Under the pieces are notes generated by a model. The model did no database searches. It was not told where the DNA came from and saw only the letters and a list, made by a program, of their open reading frames with translations. A DNA stretch of 64,000 nucleotides from Chloroflexota bacterium (GTDB taxonomy: Bacteria; Chloroflexota; Anaerolineae; Anaerolineales; Anaerolineaceae): assembly GCA_004347695.1 (NCBI GenBank), contig SLTK01000007.1:970823-1034822 (forward strand), given 5' to 3'. The stretch's first letter is position 1. Every line of letters starts with the position of its first letter. Shown here in pieces: positions 43,345 to 50,593 of this stretch. A program made the position numbers and the translations under genes.

Positions 43345-44799
43345 GTGCACCGCAAGAAACCACAATTTGCTCTGATAATCGCTGCTGTTTTACTGGCAGC
43401 AGCAGCATGCGCACCTCAATCCAACGGGGAACTGCCCCCTGAATTAGATCCTCAGAATTTTGATCGTCCAACTGAGATTACGAATTCATTTTTACCGATG
43501 ACACCCGGGACGCGTTACGTATATGAAGGTATCACGGTCGAGGATGACGGCACCGAGGTTTCTCATCAGGTTATTATCCACATCACCGGACTTACAAAGG
43601 TCATCGGTGGCGTGCCGTCGCTGGTTTCGTGGGATCTGGATTACAGCGATGGCGAATTGGTCGAGGCTGAGCTGGCCTTCTTTGCTCAGGATAATGACGG
43701 CGCCGTCTGGCGGATGGGCGAATTTCCGGTTGAATACGATGGCGAGATGATTCTGGACACCCCCGCCTGGATTCACGGCATCAAAGATGCGCGCGCAGGC
43801 ATTATGATGCAAGCCAAACCCCAGACTGGCACACCCAGTTATGCCCAGGGTTGGGGTCCGGACGTCGATTGGACCGATCGTGGTCAGGTGGACCAGGTGG
43901 ATCAGGATACCTGCGTCCCCGCCGATTGCTATTCGGACGTACTGGTGATTGCAGAGACCAGCACCTCTGAACCGGATGCCGAGCAGTTAAAGTATTATGC
44001 ACCGGGCGTCGGCAATGTGCGGGTGGGCTGGCGTGGCGAAGGTGAAAAGACCAGGGAAACTTTGGAACTGGTCAAGGTCGAGCACCTCGCTGGTGCAGCC
44101 TTGAAGGAAGTGCAAATCAAAGCGCTGGAGCTTGAAAGCCTGGCATACCAGGAGAGTCAGGACGTCTACGGCCTGACTGAGCCGATATTGGAAGCGGCTG
44201 CTTTGGGGCGAATTGAGGTTGCGACGCCGAAGGAAACCGCTGAAGTACCTGTCGCCAGTCTGCCGGGATCGCCTGAAGAGATTGTCATTTACGCTTCGGA
44301 CCTGCCGGAGAATGCCTTGTTCGAGCTTGAATTTTGGGACGACGAGGCTTCTCCGGGTGGCAGATTGATCGGGCTGGTAAATAACGGCGACGAGCTTGAC
44401 CCGCCGCCGGAAAATGATCCCAACGCCACCTTTTCCGTGCAGGTGCTTGGCGGAGAGTCGTACCGCTGCTGGATCCACATGAAAGTGGGCGAACAGCTTG
44501 GTAAATCCACAGCCAACGTGATTTACGTGGCTTTTTCAGATGCTTTAAATGAAGCCGGGCAGACTGCTTATAAAATACAGACTGACAGTTATCTGACCGC
44601 GCAAGGGTCTCAACAACAGGGTTGGAGCTGGGTGGGTTGCGACCTGGAAGGTGCGCCAGCGTTGATTGAATTCCCCGCAGATGGTGAAATCACCGTACGG
44701 CTGCAAGCTGGCATGGAAGGGGTCGGTTTTGACCAGTTCATCCTGAGCATGGGTGAATACTTGGAATCGCCGCCTGTAGGTGCAATCGTCGTAAAGTAA
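43345..44799 (+). CDS. Secreted lipoprotein with two beta-rich domains, unknown function
   Basis: 484 residues. Lipobox AAAAC (Cys about 22). The first domain (to about 235) contains NFDRPTEITNSFLPMTPGTRYVYEG, a motif shared with uncharacterised secreted proteins, and ends with YYAPGVGNVRVGWRG. The last about 170 residues begin VIYASDLPENALFELEFWDDE and end EITVRLQAGMEGVGFDQFIL, the GVGFDQFIL ending being common in carbohydrate- or ligand-binding beta sandwiches. A good AGGAGG site is present. Together with the pumps it may capture the exported or imported substrate. No enzyme motif is seen. Confidence 0.7.
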   Translation: MHRKKPQFALIIAAVLLAAAACAPQSNGELPPELDPQNFDRPTEITNSFLPMTPGTRYVYEGITVEDDGTEVSHQVIIHITGLTKVIGGVPSLVSWDLDYSDGELVEAELAFFAQDNDGAVWRMGEFPVEYDGEMILDTPAWIHGIKDARAGIMMQAKPQTGTPSYAQGWGPDVDWTDRGQVDQVDQDTCVPADCYSDVLVIAETSTSEPDAEQLKYYAPGVGNVRVGWRGEGEKTRETLELVKVEHLAGAALKEVQIKALELESLAYQESQDVYGLTEPILEAAALGRIEVATPKETAEVPVASLPGSPEEIVIYASDLPENALFELEFWDDEASPGGRLIGLVNNGDELDPPPENDPNATFSVQVLGGESYRCWIHMKVGEQLGKSTANVIYVAFSDALNEAGQTAYKIQTDSYLTAQGSQQQGWSWVGCDLEGAPALIEFPADGEITVRLQAGMEGVGFDQFILSMGEYLESPPVGAIVVK

Positions 44800-44813
44800 A
44801 TCGGGAGGTGGTT

Positions 44814-45035
44814 ATGGAAGAAACGGCCAAATCGCATCAATTGGCGCTGCCTGTGAATTGGACGGACGTTATCGTCCGGGCGCTCGTGATCTTCGTGATT
44901 TCGTTCCTGACGTTTCATGTAAAAGAGTACATCGATGCCGGCAGGTTCGATACAGTTGACATCATCATCGATTCGTTATGGCTGGCAGGTGGTTCTATCA
45001 TTGTTTATGCAGTGCTGCTGATGATTAGACGATAG
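44814..45035 (+). CDS. Small membrane protein, unknown
   Basis: 73 residues with two predicted helices (DVIVRALVIFVISFLTFHV and IIIDSLWLAGGSIIVYAVLLMI). GGGAGG lies about 6 nt before the ATG at 44814; a GTG at 44808 touches it. Last gene of the export operon, 14 bp after the lipoprotein gene. Possibly an accessory subunit of one of the pumps, by position only. Confidence 0.7.
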   Translation: MEETAKSHQLALPVNWTDVIVRALVIFVISFLTFHVKEYIDAGRFDTVDIIIDSLWLAGGSIIVYAVLLMIRR

Positions 45036-45269
45036 TGGAAATTGTGCGGACAAAACAAGGAGTCTACGCTCCATAGCCCTGTGATAAACCCCTCGTTATC
45101 TCGGGGCAGGAAGTTTATTGAATCGTATGGGAAAGCGTACGGATTTGTTTTGTCTGCATTTGTACGTATCAGAGGGTTTCCTGATAATAACTTTTCGCGT
45201 CATCGCCTTTGTTGTTTAGACATTGGGTGTTCGAATCCTACGGGACGCCAGTTTTAACCAACCGGGTTG
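45036..45269. other. Intergenic region with a tRNA-3'-end-like fragment
   Basis: About 230 bp, no gene seen. At 45228-45250 a stretch reads TGTTCGAATCC, TACGGGACG, CCA: like the T-loop, acceptor strand and CCA of a tRNA 3' end, but two bases too short and with a poorly paired T-stem. It might be a displaced tRNA end left by an integration. Confidence 0.4.
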
Positions 45270-45491
45270 CTACATATTCAAGTACTTCAGCGCCTCATAG
45301 ACCAGCAGTGCCGGCCACACAATGGCTTTCAAAAACCCCAAAACACCCAACCAGAAGGTGGTAGCGTGCCCGATGAAATAGACTGCCGCACCAATAAAGC
45401 CCAGGCCATAGACGGCTTCGGACCCGCCACCTCGGCGGCAATATTTAGTTTTGTGTCTTTCCGGTACGGATGAGGTTGTTTCTGCGGTCAT
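45270..45491 (-). CDS. Small hydrophobic protein, unknown
   Basis: 73 residues. From the ATG at 45491, preceded by GGAGG. The N-terminal about 23 residues are charged (MTAETTSSVPERHKTKYCRRGG), followed by one or two membrane helices (GFIGAAVYFIGHATTFWLGVLGFLKAIVWPALLVYEAL, written here as the hydrophobic stretch from residue about 31 to 68). I do not recognise the family. It is divergent from the ArsR-rhodanese gene, separated by about 275 bp that hold the promoter of the latter, so the two may be regulated together. A longer reading up to 45668 lacks features. Confidence 0.6.
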   Translation of the reverse strand: MTAETTSSVPERHKTKYCRRGGGSEAVYGLGFIGAAVYFIGHATTFWLGVLGFLKAIVWPALLVYEALKYLNM

Positions 45492-45698
45492 TTTTCCTCC
45501 ATTTATGAATTGAATATTTGTCATCACTATATACGGCAATAATTGCCCTGGGTTGTATGACAGGAAAGGATATTTTTGTAAAACCGGGATGATTTTTTCT
45601 CGGGGATACATCGGCCTTCTAGCCTCACCTTTAAATTCGATAAACGCGAATAGGATCGAACGGGCCAATCGAGGAAAGGGGATAATAAAATTGAATAC

Positions 45699-45748
45699 TT
45701 GACAAAAAAGGTAAAAGTTATTATAATATTCAATAATTCAATTGAATG
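45699..45748 (+). promoter_or_regulatory. Consensus promoter and ArsR/SmtB-type operator
   Basis: TTGACA (45699-45704), 17-bp spacer, TATAAT (45722-45727): full consensus at both boxes. An inverted repeat TATTCAA-8-TTGAATG (45727-45733 and 45742-45748) overlaps the -10 and the start site, the typical layout of ArsR/SmtB/CadC-type operators. In addition AATTGAATRCTTGAC occurs twice (from 45689 and from 45741). The adjacent gene encodes an ArsR-type protein, so autorepression is the natural reading. Confidence 0.8.
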
Positions 45749-45766
45749 CTTGACTGAGAGTCTGAT

Positions 45767-46441
45767 ATGCCTGCTAATGATAATGGTAACCGTGTAGATA
45801 AAGAACGCCTGTACGAATTGTTTTCAAAAATTAGCAGCGCGATGGCTAATCGGCACCGGCTGGAATTGCTCGATCTACTGGTGCAGGCGCCGCGGACGGT
45901 TGAGGAGCTGGCGGAGCAGGCGCATATGAGCGTTCCCAATACCTCCCAGCACCTGCAGCGATTGAAGCATGCCAACCTGGTCATCGATGTGCGCGACGGA
46001 CAATACATTCGCTACTTCCTGGCGGACCCCTCGATCACCCGATTGTGGAGCGCATTGCGCCGCGTGGCAAAAAATCAGTTGGCCGACCTTGGCCCGGCTT
46101 TGGATCGTTACCGCCCGCAGCGCCACCGCTTCACCCGCATTACACCTGACGAATTACACGGCTGGATGCAAAGAGATGAAGCCGTTTTGATCGATGTTCG
46201 TCCCGCAGTGGAGTACAAGGCCGGGCATCTTCCCGGGTCGATTTCGATGCCCATTGATAATCTAAGCGAACATATCGCTGAACTCCCCAAAGGAAAGACC
46301 GTGGTTGCTTATTGCCGCGGACCGTACTGTGTATATGCTGACCAGGCATTGGAATTGCTTATGGATCAAGGTTACCCGGTCGCCCGCCTGGAAGAGGGTG
46401 TGGCCGAATGGCTGGAGGAAGATTATCCCCTCGAAACGTAA
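45767..46441 (+). CDS. ArsR-type regulator fused to a rhodanese domain
   Basis: 224 residues. N-terminal winged helix (about 15-95): ISSAMANRHRLELLDLLVQAPRTVEELAEQAHM and VPNTSQHLQRLKHANLV. No Cys-x-Cys metal site on the recognition helix and no Cys in the HTH part at all. The C-terminal rhodanese domain (about 124-220) has LIDVRPAVEYKAGHLPGSISMP and the active loop CRGPYC, Cys183 as persulfide carrier and Cys188 close by. Architecture suggests sensing of reactive sulfur through the rhodanese cysteines. The strong promoter with operator just upstream and the OsmC, methyltransferase and persulfide dioxygenase genes downstream support that role. Confidence 0.92.
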   Translation: MPANDNGNRVDKERLYELFSKISSAMANRHRLELLDLLVQAPRTVEELAEQAHMSVPNTSQHLQRLKHANLVIDVRDGQYIRYFLADPSITRLWSALRRVAKNQLADLGPALDRYRPQRHRFTRITPDELHGWMQRDEAVLIDVRPAVEYKAGHLPGSISMPIDNLSEHIAELPKGKTVVAYCRGPYCVYADQALELLMDQGYPVARLEEGVAEWLEEDYPLET

Positions 46442-46600
46442 GATCCTCAGGGCTCAAGGCTGAATTCCTCCACCGATTTCCACCCTGCCAACCTTTTCAA
46501 TTCTCGCACTCATATTTCATCGCTGACACGTACCTTCACCGGTCAGGGTTTTCCCTGCCCGGATTATCAACCACTTTCTGATTCATTTGGAGGAATCACA

Positions 46601-47167
46601 ATGGCTACTACCGTCCAAACCAATCTTAATGGTGTCAATGTCGATACACTGGTCCAAACCATCCAGGCCATTCAGGAGAATCCTGATCTGGCAAAATTCA
46701 CCTTTCGCTCCCAGACAAAATGGATTAATGGTGGACACAGCACAACCATGATCCAATCTTTCCATGGTGCTGGCGCTGAAGATGCTTCTCGCACCCGGCC
46801 GTTTGTCATCGAAGGGGATGAACCGCCTGTTCTGTTAGGCGAAAACTACGGGCCGAATGCAGTTGAGTCGGTGCTGCAGGCGCTGGCTTCCTGCCTGGCC
46901 GTGGGTTTCATTTACAACGCGTCTGCTCAGGGGATCAAGGTTGACAGCCTTGAATTCTGGCTGGAAGGCGAACTGGACCTGCATCCTTTCCTGGGGCTAT
47001 CCGACAAAATCCGCCCGGGATACAACAAGGTCTCGGTCAATTACCGCATAAAGACCAACGCGCCCCGCGAAAAGGTCGAAGCGCTTTGCGACTACGTACA
47101 GGCGACATCGCCTGTAATGGATATCCTGCGAAATCCCGTGCCGGTCACCGTCAATATGATCGATTAA
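46601..47167 (+). CDS. OsmC/Ohr-family thiol peroxidase-like protein
   Basis: 188 residues. The two redox cysteines of the family are present: Cys98 in ASCLAVGFIYNASAQGI and Cys163 in LCDYVQATSPVMD. The GENYGPNAVESVLQALASC stretch is typical, and the N-terminal about 30 residues are an added helix. Family members reduce organic hydroperoxides, some also with persulfides. It lies 159 bp downstream of the ArsR-rhodanese gene, with TTGGAGG before the ATG. The neighbours suggest a role in sulfur-related oxidative stress. Confidence 0.88.
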   Translation: MATTVQTNLNGVNVDTLVQTIQAIQENPDLAKFTFRSQTKWINGGHSTTMIQSFHGAGAEDASRTRPFVIEGDEPPVLLGENYGPNAVESVLQALASCLAVGFIYNASAQGIKVDSLEFWLEGELDLHPFLGLSDKIRPGYNKVSVNYRIKTNAPREKVEALCDYVQATSPVMDILRNPVPVTVNMID

Positions 47168-47260
47168 GACCGGCACATTCATATAGATGCCCAAAGGGGG
47201 TGTTGCGGTGATGGCTTTGCCGCACGCCCCCTGCAACCGATAAATTTGAATGAGGTCAAT

Positions 47261-48103
47261 ATGGACCAACAAGTGATGATCCGCAAAGTTGACATTTCCG
47301 AGCTTCGCCGCGCCATCCAAACTGAATACGCGGCGGTGGCCACCGAGCCCCAGGGAGATTACCACTTTCACACCGGGCGAAACCTGGCCCGGATTTTGGG
47401 ATACGACGAGACCTGGCTGGAAGGTATCCCTGAAACCACCATCGAGTCGTTTGCGGGCACAGGTAATCCGTTTCGTATGCGCAAAATCGAGCCTGGCGAG
47501 CGCGTGGTGGACGTCGGTTGCGGCGCAGGGATGGACTCGCTGATTGCAGCCCGGATGACCGGCCCAAAAGGTCAGGTGATCGGCGTGGATATGACCCCGG
47601 CGATGCTCCAAAAGGCTAATGCCGGAGCGCGGAAAGCCGGCATCCCAAACGTGACCTTTCGGGAAGGATTCGCGGAGGCCTTGCCGGTGACCGACGGGTG
47701 GGCAGACGTGGTCATCTCCAACGGCGTGCTGAATCTCATGCCTGATAAAGAAGCCGGGCTGCGTGAAATGGCGCGCGTGCTCCGTCCCGGCGGGCGGCTG
47801 CAAATTGGGGATATTCTGGTGGACAGGGCGGTGCCCGAAAGCGCGAAAGCCAAGATCGACCTGTGGACGGGTTGAATAGCCGGTGCTCTGCTGGAAGCAG
47901 AGCTTCAGACTGCGGTCGCAGTCGCCGGTTTTGTCGGATTTGAGATCACCTGGCGCGGAGATGTGTACACGGGCGCGCGGCACGAGTCCAGCGCGGCGGA
48001 GTACGGTACCGTTGGCATCAATATTCGCGCGCGGAAACCTGTGACTGACGCTGAATGGGCAGCCGAGTTGGCCAAACTCAACTGCCGGTTGCCGGAGAGG
48101 TAA
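47261..48103 (+). CDS. ArsM-like SAM methyltransferase, candidate selenoprotein (Sec205 at in-frame TGA)
   Basis: 280 residues if the TGA at 47873-47875 is read as selenocysteine. SAM fold: RVVDVGCGAGMDSLIAAR (residues about 81-98), IGVDMTPAMLQKA, VISNGVLNLMPDKEAGLREMARVLRPGGRL. The TGA interrupts DLWTG-U-IAGALLE, where relatives (arsenite-methyltransferase-like proteins) have a Cys, as in ArsM CIAGAL-type motifs. After the TGA the same frame continues for 75 codons with coherent protein (VAGFVGFEITWRGDVYTGARHES, AEWAAELAKLNCRLPER) to TAA at 48101, 7 bp before the next gene. A SECIS-like hairpin follows the TGA. I recall a methyltransferase-domain selenoprotein family called MduS, which this may be. 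ArsM's first active-site Cys is not seen (SFAGTGNPF). ATG 47261 has TGAGG upstream. Confidence 0.85.
47873..47903 (+). promoter_or_regulatory. UGA-Sec codon with bacterial SECIS-like hairpin
   Basis: After the TGA a perfect 8-bp stem GCTCTGCT/AGCAGAGC (47885-47892 with 47896-47903) is capped by GGA. The apical loop starts 17 nt after the TGA and begins with G. This matches the bacterial SECIS description as I remember it (loop 16-37 nt from UGA, G in the first loop positions). A second 6-bp hairpin (GACTGC/GCAGTC) follows. Confidence 0.75.
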
Positions 48104-48110
48104 GACCAGC

Positions 48111-48842
48111 ATGTTCTTCCGCCAGATCCTTCACCCTGAGCGCGCCTGCCTATCGTATTTGATCGGCTGCCCGACCCTTGGGCGCTGCGCCGTCATCGAC
48201 CCGCAGGGCAGCCCGGATACGACCGTGCAGACGGTCGCGGCGAACGGCATGCGCATCACCCACATCTTCGAAACGCACATCCATGCCGATCATCGCTCGG
48301 CTGCCAGGGAACTGCAAGCCCTGACCGGCGCGCCCATTTATCTTGGGCCCGGGACCAGGGTTGATTACGCGGTGGAGACATTGGTGGACGAGCAAGTCCT
48401 CAAGGTGGGCAAGCGCAGAATTCGGGTTTTGCACACGCCGGGGCACTCCGCAGAACATGTCTGCCTGCTGGGCGACGACTGGTATCTGCTGACCGGCGAT
48501 GCGCTTTTCGTTGGCGATGTCGGGCGGGTCGATTTAGGCGACGAGGCCGCAACCCCCCGGGATTTCGAACGCTGCGCAGGTCAGCTTTACCAGAGTTTAC
48601 AGCGCCTGCTGGCATTACCCGACTGGATCGAAATATATCCGGGCCATTACGCCGGGTCGGCCTGCGGGCGGGACCTGGACGGGAAGCCGGTTTCGACCAT
48701 CGGCCGTGAACGGCGCATGAACCGCGCGCTGGGGCTCAGCCAGCCGGAGTTCATTCAATTTCAACTGGAGAATCGTCCCGAGCTGCCCGAAGATTTCCGC
48801 AGCATCCGGCAAATGAACATGAGTGTCAATGTGTCACCCTGA
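48111..48842 (+). CDS. ETHE1-like persulfide dioxygenase (metallo-beta-lactamase fold)
   Basis: 243 residues. Metal ligands: His56, His58, Asp60, His61 in THIHADH, His112 in HTPGHSAEH, Asp130 in LLTGDALFVGDVGRVD, His179 in YPGHYAGSACG. This is the pattern of the ETHE1/Blh branch, which uses one iron to oxidise glutathione persulfide to sulfite. The segment ERCAGQLYQSLQRLLALPDWIEIYPGHY is typical. 7 bp after the methyltransferase stop. The last codons (MSVNVSP) run into the tandem repeat downstream, so the C-terminus may have been reshaped by it. Confidence 0.88.
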   Translation: MFFRQILHPERACLSYLIGCPTLGRCAVIDPQGSPDTTVQTVAANGMRITHIFETHIHADHRSAARELQALTGAPIYLGPGTRVDYAVETLVDEQVLKVGKRRIRVLHTPGHSAEHVCLLGDDWYLLTGDALFVGDVGRVDLGDEAATPRDFERCAGQLYQSLQRLLALPDWIEIYPGHYAGSACGRDLDGKPVSTIGRERRMNRALGLSQPEFIQFQLENRPELPEDFRSIRQMNMSVNVSP

Positions 48843-49270
48843 GCGCAGTGAAGGGTCTCGGCGGCAACCATCGAGATGTTTCGCTGCGCTCACTCGCAGA
48901 GTGTCCCACCCTCAGGGTGCTCTGTGAGTGCGGACAGCATGACAACAAAAGTGGTACCCAGAGCGTAGCGAAGTGTCTCGGCCACAACCATCGAAATGCT
49001 GCACTGCGGACAGCATGAGTGCCAATTTGTCACCCTGACCGAAGGGAAGGGTCTCGGTGACAACCATCGAGATGTTTCGCTGCGCTCACTCGCAGAGTGT
49101 CCCATCCGAAGGGTGCTCTGTGAGTGCAGACAACATGAGTGCCAATGTGTCACCCTGAGCGCAGTGAAGGGTCTCGGCGGCAACCATCGAGATGTTTCGC
49201 TGCGCTCACTCGCAGAGTGTCCCATCCGAAGGGTGCTCTGTGAGTGCGGACAACATGACAACAAAAGTGA
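48816..49270 (+). repeat. Tandem 120-bp repeats
   Basis: Units start at about 48831, 48951 (shortened to 76 bp), 49027 and 49147; the full units are 120 bp. Each holds CACCCTGA, a variable core, AAGGGTCTCGG, then CAACCATCGAGATG, CGCTGCGCTCACTCGCAGAG and CTCTGTGAGTGC. The left edge lies inside the end of the dioxygenase gene. The CACCCTGAGC...AAGGGTCTC type is a known interspersed repeat of many environmental bacteria; here it is stacked in tandem. No protein-coding content. Confidence 0.85.
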
Positions 49271-49537
49271 CACCCTTCGGGTGGGGCAAGCTTTGATTGA
49301 GCCTATCGAAACGCCCGCTGGCTGAGCTTGCCTGCACTGAGCTTGCCGAAGTGTCGAATTCAGGCGGGGGCTGCATACCCGACGTAGATCGCCATGCTCA
49401 CTGCGTTCGCTCGCGATGACAGTGTGGGTTTGCCCTTGCGAGGATAGCTTCGTACCGCTCATCGACAACCCGTTCTGTTTAGGCTTTGCTATACGCACAA
49501 CACAATTCTACGAACCGGCACAGGTATATCCAAAACC
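49271..49537. other. Intergenic region with inverted-repeat fragments
   Basis: Contains CACCCTTCGGGTG just after the tandem array, then at 49299-49355 a different short repeat type (CTGAGCTTGCC/GCTTGCCGAAG) of the same type as one at 51615-51660. No gene seen. Confidence 0.5.
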
Positions 49538-49838
49538 TCAGCCAAAATACTCCAGCGATAAATCCTTCCATTCCGGATTGATCGAATTGATCAGCTCAAT
49601 CTTGTTCTTCCTTGAACCACCCTTAATTTGTTTCTCCCGGGCAATGGCTGAATTGATATCTGTGCCGGACTCCCAAAAGACCAACTTGAAAATTTTAAAT
49701 TTTTTCGTGAACTCCCCACCCTGTCCATTTTTATGCTCTAGAACTTGTCGCTCGAGATTGTTCGTTACCCCTGTGTAAAGGCACTGAATTAAATGCATTG
49801 GTCATGATATAGACGTAATAAAGCCGGCCATTTTCCAT
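49538..49838 (-). pseudogene. GIY-YIG endonuclease, single frameshift near N-terminus
   Basis: Small UvrC-type nuclease-domain protein. The frame from 49838 gives MENGRLYYVYIMTNAFNSV, the normal start of this family, and then loses register. The continuation LYTGVTNNLERQVLEHKNGQG is in another frame and runs to the end at 49538. Removing one C/G near 49780-49782 would join them into a protein of about 99 residues. The rest of the protein (FKLVFWESGTDINSAIAREKQIKGGSRKNKIELINSINPEW) is intact, so the frameshift is recent or a sequencing error. Confidence 0.8.
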
Positions 49839-50116
49839 CTTCGGGTTAAGCCTTTGCGAGAGTTGATTGCACTTAATATTGTATAGCTATTGTGTTCATG
49901 CCTTAGTTGTCGCTGGCAAGAATTTCTATTTGGGAGAATTTATCACCTGGCTAAGCGAGTATGATCATCTTATTTAGTCCTCAAAGCCAGAACTGCACGT
50001 TAATTGGACGAAGGTTATATAAACCCTCGCGAAGGTGCGCTGGGGTGGATTAGTGATATAAAATAACAATATCCCGCACCAAAAACATGATATTCCTTCC
50101 CATCCGAGGTGCTTGC
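49839..50116. other. Intergenic region, no gene seen
   Basis: About 280 bp between the divergent nuclease and PNPOx-like genes. AT-rich in part. I see no repeats or promoter boxes worth naming. Confidence 0.4.
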
Positions 50117-50563
50117 ATGAAATTAACGACAGTGGAAATGTCTGCCCGACCGTGGGTGGGCGCGCTGCTGGCTCAGCCGGTTTTAGCACGGCTGGCAACG
50201 GCTAATCCCATTACCCTGCAGCCGCATGTCGTCCCTGTATGGTTCGAGTGGGACGGCGAAGCCATCTGGATCAGTTCTTTCGACTCGACTCGCAAAATGC
50301 GCGACCTGGCACGGAACCCGCGAGTCTCGATTGTCATCGATGCCGTGGATGACGCTGAGCATAATCGCGGGGTTGTTTTCGAGGGCAAGGCAGAAGTGAT
50401 TAGCGACCCGGATGCAGTGGTGGCGCGGGCGACTTCGATTTATGTCCGCTACCTGGGCGAGGCGGGCGCGCGCAAACCCGAGCCGGCTTCATGGATCGTG
50501 GATCCGGAAAATCGGGTCATTCGGCTGACACCTGAACGCATCTACATCTGGGGCGAGACATAA
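50117..50563 (+). CDS. Pyridoxamine-5'-phosphate-oxidase-like (FMN/F420-binding) protein
   Basis: 148-residue split-barrel flavoprotein. LLAQPVLARLATANPITLQPHVVPVWFEWDGEAIWISSF shows the usual entry strands, and DSTRKMRDLARNPRVSIVIDA is the cofactor phosphate-binding part. The C-terminal IRLTPERIYIWGET is common in F420- or FMN-binding members. Actual substrate unknown. I take the ATG at 50117; an in-frame ATG at 50087 adds ten residues lacking conservation. Convergent with the PilZ gene; a 7-bp hairpin ACCAGGC/GCCTGGT (50564-50570, 50586-50592) lies between them. Confidence 0.85.
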   Translation: MKLTTVEMSARPWVGALLAQPVLARLATANPITLQPHVVPVWFEWDGEAIWISSFDSTRKMRDLARNPRVSIVIDAVDDAEHNRGVVFEGKAEVISDPDAVVARATSIYVRYLGEAGARKPEPASWIVDPENRVIRLTPERIYIWGET

Positions 50564-50593
50564 ACCAGGCGTTAATAAGCAATTAGCCTGGTG

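Noticed and set aside
45042-45257. Plus-strand open frame after the small membrane protein
   Set aside because: No ribosome site or recognisable content, and it reads through the tRNA-like fragment.
47873-47875. TGA taken as an ordinary stop or a broken gene
   Set aside because: The frame continues coherently to a stop 7 bp before the next gene, the site matches a Cys in relatives, and a SECIS-like hairpin follows, which a random nonsense mutation would not provide.
46997-48112. Very long minus-strand open frame across the OsmC and methyltransferase genes
   Set aside because: No family features; explained by codon bias of the + strand genes. The + strand proteins carry clear motifs.
48831-49270. 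Tandem repeats considered as a CRISPR array
   Set aside because: Units are 120 bp and abut without unique spacers; no cas genes nearby.
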